Positions 60,107 through 64,000 of a stretch of 64,000 bases of DNA are shown piece after piece; positions within the stretch are counted from its first letter, which is position 1, and every line of letters starts with the position of its first letter. The notes under the pieces are model-generated. The model had not been told where the DNA came from, did no database searches, and worked only from the letters and a program-made list of their open reading frames with translations. The stretch spans positions 28,165-92,164 of the forward strand of contig JAIRXR010000001.1 of NCBI GenBank assembly GCA_031268175.1. Reading direction: 5' to 3'. Source of the stretch: Puniceicoccales bacterium. Its GTDB lineage: Bacteria; Verrucomicrobiota; Verrucomicrobiia; Opitutales; JAIRKQ01. A program made the position numbers and the translations under genes.

Positions 60107-60718
60107 CTAATCTCGTTCGCACGCGTACCGCTCAACCTGCCAAAACTCCAAATCCACCGGCGTCGTACGGCCGAACATCGTGACATTCACGCGCAGGCGA
60201 CCTTCTTCGGTATCAATATCTTCTATCGCCCCTGTCAAGTTTAAAAACGGACCATCGCTAATTTTCACGATTTCTCCGACGGAATAGGCGACCTTCGGCA
60301 CGGTTTTTCCAGCCACCGCTTCAACTTTTTTCAAAACATCGTCGATTTCACTTTGCTTTAATTCAACTGGGTCACGGTCGCCGACGAATCGCACCACGCC
60401 ATTGATATTTTTTATTGTTGAAAATGGCGTGTACAATGCCACGCCATCGGCATCGTATGCGCGCATTCTCACAAAGGCATAGCCGGGATAGAATTTTTTT
60501 ACGCGCGTCAGCTTTTTGCCGTTTTTTACCTCGACGATTTTTTCCGTCGGGACCAGGACATCCAAAATCACATCCTCGAGCGCGTGTTTTTTGATGGCCG
60601 CCTGGATGGCAATTTTCACCTTGCTCTCCTGGTTCGACAAAGTCTGAACCGCAAACCACTTAGGCAGTAGCATTTTTTCGTCAACGGCGACGTCCGACTC
60701 TAACTCTTCGCCATCCAT
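60107..60718 (-). CDS. nusG: Transcription elongation/antitermination factor NusG
   Basis: 203 aa. NGN domain ([41 protein letters not shown]) and C-terminal KOW domain ([19 protein letters not shown], ending [12 protein letters not shown]). Short acidic N-terminal extension of about 20 residues ([15 protein letters not shown]). One base separates it from secE. Confidence 0.96.
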   Translation of the reverse strand: MDGEELESDVAVDEKMLLPKWFAVQTLSNQESKVKIAIQAAIKKHALEDVILDVLVPTEKIVEVKNGKKLTRVKKFYPGYAFVRMRAYDADGVALYTPFSTIKNINGVVRFVGDRDPVELKQSEIDDVLKKVEAVAGKTVPKVAYSVGEIVKISDGPFLNLTGAIEDIDTEEGRLRVNVTMFGRTTPVDLEFWQVERYACERD

Positions 60719-60719
60719 T

Positions 60720-60926
60720 TTAATTTCTGACGCACTTACTCACAAAATCCACAACATTTAGCAATGAAAAGTCAACCACGCTTATGTAAAAACTGATCAA
60801 AAACATTCCAATTACAACGATCAACGTTGACCTGCCCAATTCCTTCTTGTTCGGCCACGTCGACTTTTTCAATTCCCCGATCATCTCAGAGAAAAAACTC
60901 CTAATATTTTTTACTATCCTAGCCAT
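60720..60926 (-). CDS. secE: Preprotein translocase subunit SecE
   Basis: 68 aa, single-span form. SEMIGELKKSTWPNKKELGR is the conserved amphipathic helix, then one membrane helix (STLIVVIGMFLISFYISVVD). Start at MARIVKN, 17 bases after tRNA-Trp. Confidence 0.95.
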   Translation of the reverse strand: MARIVKNIRSFFSEMIGELKKSTWPNKKELGRSTLIVVIGMFLISFYISVVDFSLLNVVDFVSKCVRN

Positions 60927-60943
60927 CACTGAAAAACCACACA

Positions 60944-61019
<76 letters not shown>

Positions 61020-61065
61020 ACAAATCGCAAACCTCCAACGCGCACAGGCCTCTTCAGAGCACATC

Positions 61066-62268
61066 CTAGGCGGAATCAGACAAGAGAACCTCCGTGATAC
61101 GCCCGGCACCTATCGTCCTGCCACCTTCGCGAATGGCGAAGCGCTGGCCTTTTTCCATGGCGATTTGCTTCTGCAGGGTTAATTCTATGCTCAAATTATC
61201 GCCCGGCACAACCATTTCAACATTCGTCGGCAAGTTCACAACTCCCGTAACATCGGCCGTACCAAAATAGAACTGCGGACGATAGCCATTGCCAAATGAC
61301 GTATGCCTGCCACCTTCATCTTTGGTAAGCACATATATTTCGGCATGCGCCCTAGTGTGCGGATGGATGGATCCAATTTTCGCCAATACTTGGCCACGCT
61401 CAACGCCATTCTTGTCGATGCCGCGGAGCAACAGGCCAACGTTGTCACCAGCCTGCCCTCTGTCAAGGAGCTTGTGAAACATCTCCACGCCAGTGCACGT
61501 CGTCCTAGTCGTGTCGCGCAACCCGACAATTTCAATTTCATCGCCAACTTTAACGACCCCACGCTCGATGCGCCCCGTCGCAACCGTGCCGCGGCCCGTA
61601 ATTGAAAAGACATCTTCAACGGCCATCAAAAACGGCTTGTCGATGTCCCTGACTGGTTCAGAAATATCATTGTCTATGGCCGCCAGCAGATCATTAATGG
61701 CCTTAACTCCTTCTGGTTTGTCCTCCAGCGCCGCTAGCGCAGATCCGCGTACGATCGTGACCGTTTTACCGGGATATTCGTACTTACTCAGCAAGTCGCG
61801 GATCTCTTCCTCCACAAGATCCAACAGATCCGGATCGTCGAGAAGATCCACTTTATTAAGAAATACCACCAGGTTCGGGACACCAACCTGCCGTGCGAGC
61901 AGGATGTGCTCGCGCGTTTGCGGCATCGGCCCGTCATAGGCGCTAACCACCAAAATCGCACCGTCCATCTGCGCAGCACCGGTAATCATGTTCTTAACAA
62001 AATCGGCGTGGCCAGGGCAATCGACGTGCGCATAGTGCCGCGCTTCGGTCTCATATTCTACGTGTGATACGGCGATGGTGACCGTCTTGCTTGAATCGCG
62101 CACGGTGCCGCCCTTTGTAACTTCAGCATAGGACTTGAATTCAGCCATCTTCTTAGCCGACTGAACTTTCAAGATAGCTGTGGTTAACGTCGACTTCCCG
62201 TGGTCAACGTGACCTATCGTCCCGACATTTACATGCGGCTTCGTTCGCTCGAAGGTTTCTTTCGCCAT
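61066..62268 (-). CDS. tuf: Elongation factor Tu
   Basis: 400 aa from [16 protein letters not shown] (ATG 62268, GGA upstream). P-loop GHVDHGKS (19-26), DCPGH (83-87), NKVD (GTP specificity) and SAL are present. Switch I is unusual: residues 51-66 read [16 protein letters not shown] instead of the common form ending ERGITI, although Thr64 and Ile65, equivalent to Thr61-Ile62 of E. coli, are kept. I recall a similar sequence in Opitutae EF-Tu, which would make it a clade trait. Delivers aminoacyl-tRNA to the ribosome. Confidence 0.97.
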   Translation of the reverse strand: MAKETFERTKPHVNVGTIGHVDHGKSTLTTAILKVQSAKKMAEFKSYAEVTKGGTVRDSSKTVTIAVSHVEYETEARHYAHVDCPGHADFVKNMITGAAQMDGAILVVSAYDGPMPQTREHILLARQVGVPNLVVFLNKVDLLDDPDLLDLVEEEIRDLLSKYEYPGKTVTIVRGSALAALEDKPEGVKAINDLLAAIDNDISEPVRDIDKPFLMAVEDVFSITGRGTVATGRIERGVVKVGDEIEIVGLRDTTRTTCTGVEMFHKLLDRGQAGDNVGLLLRGIDKNGVERGQVLAKIGSIHPHTRAHAEIYVLTKDEGGRHTSFGNGYRPQFYFGTADVTGVVNLPTNVEMVVPGDNLSIELTLQKQIAMEKGQRFAIREGGRTIGAGRITEVLLSDSA

Positions 62269-62311
62269 TTTATTTCCTTTTCCGTAAAAACTTAAATAAA
62301 TTTCCAAACGC

Positions 62312-62387
<76 letters not shown>

Positions 62388-62661
62388 ACTCACCACCGGC
62401 AATCTCACGCCAAGCGCGCCATCACCTAGGAACCAACTATCCGCAATTTGCAAGGACAATTGGAAACGTCAATATTTATTTTTTCTAATTCAAAAATTTC
62501 TGACGGCAGCAGCGTTGCTGCCACCCCGTGCGCAAACACTGGATATTTTTTCCGTAAAAATTTGATCTAGCACGTATTTTTTTAATATTTTTCACAAAAT
62601 TACTTGTAATATTTCAAGTTTCGCCCTAGGTGCATAAAAAAATACGTAACCGAAGAAATTT

Positions 62662-63846
62662 ATGCCTAGGATAATAAACAAATTTGCAAACAATTACCAT
62701 TTGGCGCCAGTCGACGAATTTCAAACATTGCCAGCGAAAAATTCTGGCGGCGAATTGGAAGCGCAGCCATGCACTGCATACATGGCAGCAGCGCCCGAAC
62801 AATCAACGCCGATACATCGGAGAATCTTCAATGATTTTACCGCAACGCCGCAAACGCAGCGCGGTGCAACATTTGTACAATCGGCAGACGAGTTGAGTAA
62901 AGTGCTTGAAGAGGCAACGCACTTTTCCAAGCAGCAGGAGCTAGTCTGTGTGACACCGAAGTGCGGGCATCTGCTGAATCACATGGAAATAACGCCGAAA
63001 TCCCAGAGAACACTGAGGGCCTGTTTTCAGCAACACCACATCATTCCAAAATCTGTGTGGGAAAGCGACTTATACAAACATAAGCTAAACGCCAGCGGGA
63101 TTAAAAAAGACGATCCACAAAATATCATGCACCTGCCCAGCGTGAGGTCAATTCCGTCGGAAATATCACGCTACGGCACACCGCTGTCCGGGAGAACGGC
63201 TGAGGAAAAGGGCCGCATTTCGGCACTCCACAGCGGAGCCCACGACAAGAACTATATTTTATACATTGAAAACCGGTTGCATAAAATTTTTCACAGCAAT
63301 GCCACGAGAAAAAGCAAAAAGAAGCAGCTGCAGAAATTTCTCTCCGCAACGAGGGGAAAATTGCTAGATGGCTCTCTGCTGTTGAATTCCGTTGAAGTCA
63401 ATGGCATAAGCCACGTGAAGTATGGACCAAATCAAAACTTCGAATACATAGACAAGTACTTTCAGGTTCACCATCTGATCCCGATTGAGATTTTCAACGA
63501 CACAAAATCCGATGCCTACAAATTGCTGAAAATGTCTAATCTGGCCAATGATCCACATTTTTTGAAAAATCTGTCAAGTTTGCCAATTGCCCCATACCTG
63601 CCGGATGATTTAAGAAAGGAAAAAACACCTATGCTGGGCCGCAACACAGCCGGCAGAGCCGCACACCATGGCAGCCATCCCGAGTACACAAAAATGATCA
63701 GAGAAAAATTATGCAAAGCGTACAAAAAATACTTCTCCACTAAGCCTGTTTCCAAGGATGCTAAGAAACGGGCAAGGCAAGCGGTCCTAGCCTTGCTGAG
63801 GAACACGCGCGCGCGGCTGTATTCCGGAAAATTGCAGCTTTCATGA
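62662..63846 (+). CDS. Double HNH/AHH-type nuclease domain protein, toxin- or effector-like
   Basis: 394 aa with two related nuclease-like modules. Module 1: [11 protein letters not shown] (HH at 125-126), [17 protein letters not shown] (189-198), then helix [20 protein letters not shown]. Module 2: [12 protein letters not shown] (HH at 270-271), [10 protein letters not shown] (333-342), then [20 protein letters not shown]. The HH...LHSGxHxxY layout is that of the AHH group of the HNH/EndoVII superfamily, common in polymorphic toxins. Module 1 looks intact; module 2 lacks the central Asn/Leu-Pro motif in usual form. Residues 1-100 are unrecognised, with no signal peptide. No immunity-like gene follows before the window ends. 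Its TGA overlaps the start of a lepA fragment. Confidence 0.72.
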   Translation: MPRIINKFANNYHLAPVDEFQTLPAKNSGGELEAQPCTAYMAAAPEQSTPIHRRIFNDFTATPQTQRGATFVQSADELSKVLEEATHFSKQQELVCVTPKCGHLLNHMEITPKSQRTLRACFQQHHIIPKSVWESDLYKHKLNASGIKKDDPQNIMHLPSVRSIPSEISRYGTPLSGRTAEEKGRISALHSGAHDKNYILYIENRLHKIFHSNATRKSKKKQLQKFLSATRGKLLDGSLLLNSVEVNGISHVKYGPNQNFEYIDKYFQVHHLIPIEIFNDTKSDAYKLLKMSNLANDPHFLKNLSSLPIAPYLPDDLRKEKTPMLGRNTAGRAAHHGSHPEYTKMIREKLCKAYKKYFSTKPVSKDAKKRARQAVLALLRNTRARLYSGKLQLS

Positions 63847-64000
63847 TCCGGATTCGCCGATTACCAGTGAAAATCGAAGCGCAGACCGTCGCGAATGCAA
63901 ATTTGGCAATGGCCAGTGGGCTGACGATAATTCCCGTCGTCAACAAAATCGACCTGCCAGGCGCCAACGTGGATTCCGTGCTGCAGCAACTGGAAGATGT
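63843..64000 (+). pseudogene. lepA: 5'-truncated lepA (EF-4) fragment running off the window
   Basis: Frame open to the window edge. From residue 11 it is Lep[21 protein letters not shown], then [20 protein letters not shown], including the NKID GTP-specificity motif. Normal LepA has about 120 residues before this, with the P-loop and switch motifs. Here there are only ten unrelated residues ([10 protein letters not shown]) after an ATG that overlaps the nuclease stop (ATGA). The missing part is not elsewhere in the window. Either lepA was broken by arrival of the nuclease gene, or this is an assembly join. Without the P-loop it could not act as a GTPase. Confidence 0.75.

Noticed and set aside
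62444..62472. Promoter for the tRNA-Thr-tuf block (TTGACG at 62467-62472 on the minus strand)
   Set aside because: The hexamer at the right distance is AAATTG, a poor -10 box; not listed as a feature.

Overview
The window is dense, Gram-negative bacterial chromosome with very short gene spacing. It codes for LPS functions (LpxD, KdsA, LptC/A/B, a late acyltransferase fused to a heptosyltransferase), glycogen and glucan enzymes (GlgP, MalQ, a phosphoglucomutase) and anaerobic markers: an [FeFe] hydrogenase and the activator of anaerobic ribonucleotide reductase. The order IleS, DksA-like, LspA and an EF-Tu whose switch I lacks the usual RGITI sequence suggest Verrucomicrobiota, probably the Opitutae/Puniceicoccales side. 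That placement is inferred from remembered family features; no tree was made. A ubiquitin-protease-like OTU domain, tandem-repeat proteins and a nuclease-toxin-like gene suggest a host-associated or symbiotic life.

Layout. 1-7.4 kb: terC, ileS, dksA-like, lspA and a two-gene amino-acid ABC transporter. 7.4-8.4 kb: a broken OTU-protease locus. 8.4-13.9 kb: a recO-like gene, a nucleotidyltransferase, pgsA, prmC, pssA, lpxD and skp. 14-17.2 kb: an accessory stretch of charged or repetitive effector-like genes around an nrdG-type activase. 17.4-22.4 kb: the F1 genes atpA, atpG, atpD and atpC, with an unrecognised gene between atpD and atpC. 22.5-24.5 kb: three tRNA genes, a long helical hypothetical protein and a possible small RNA. 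24.5-30.2 kb: tadA, trkH, a pair of small paralogues, lptC-lptA-lptB and a stand-alone 5'-3' exonuclease. 30.2-45.8 kb: a PAS histidine kinase with a small membrane partner, phosphoglucomutase, kdsA, glgP, a large membrane-anchored repeat protein, ruvA, a divergent pseudouridine synthase, alaS, malQ and yidD. 46-49.7 kb: the hydrogenase and the LpxL-WaaF fusion. 49.8-62.4 kb: the classical minus-strand block tRNA-Thr, tuf, tRNA-Trp, secE, nusG, rplK, rplA, rplJ, rplL, rpoB, rpoC, ending in a good terminator. 62.6-64 kb: a double HNH/AHH-type nuclease gene whose stop codon overlaps the start of a lepA fragment lacking its first GTPase motifs.

How it fits together. The core genes look intact and conventional. 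The accessory genes are different: four of them show reading frames that appear to switch (OTU locus, the 16.4-17.2 kb repeat gene, the gene inside the atp operon, the yidD tail). Sequencing error, gene decay or real frameshifting could each explain this, and the sequence alone cannot decide. The strongest candidates for something new are the gene inside the atp operon, the duplicated nuclease next to truncated lepA, and the neighbouring proteins that share an N-terminal amphipathic segment.
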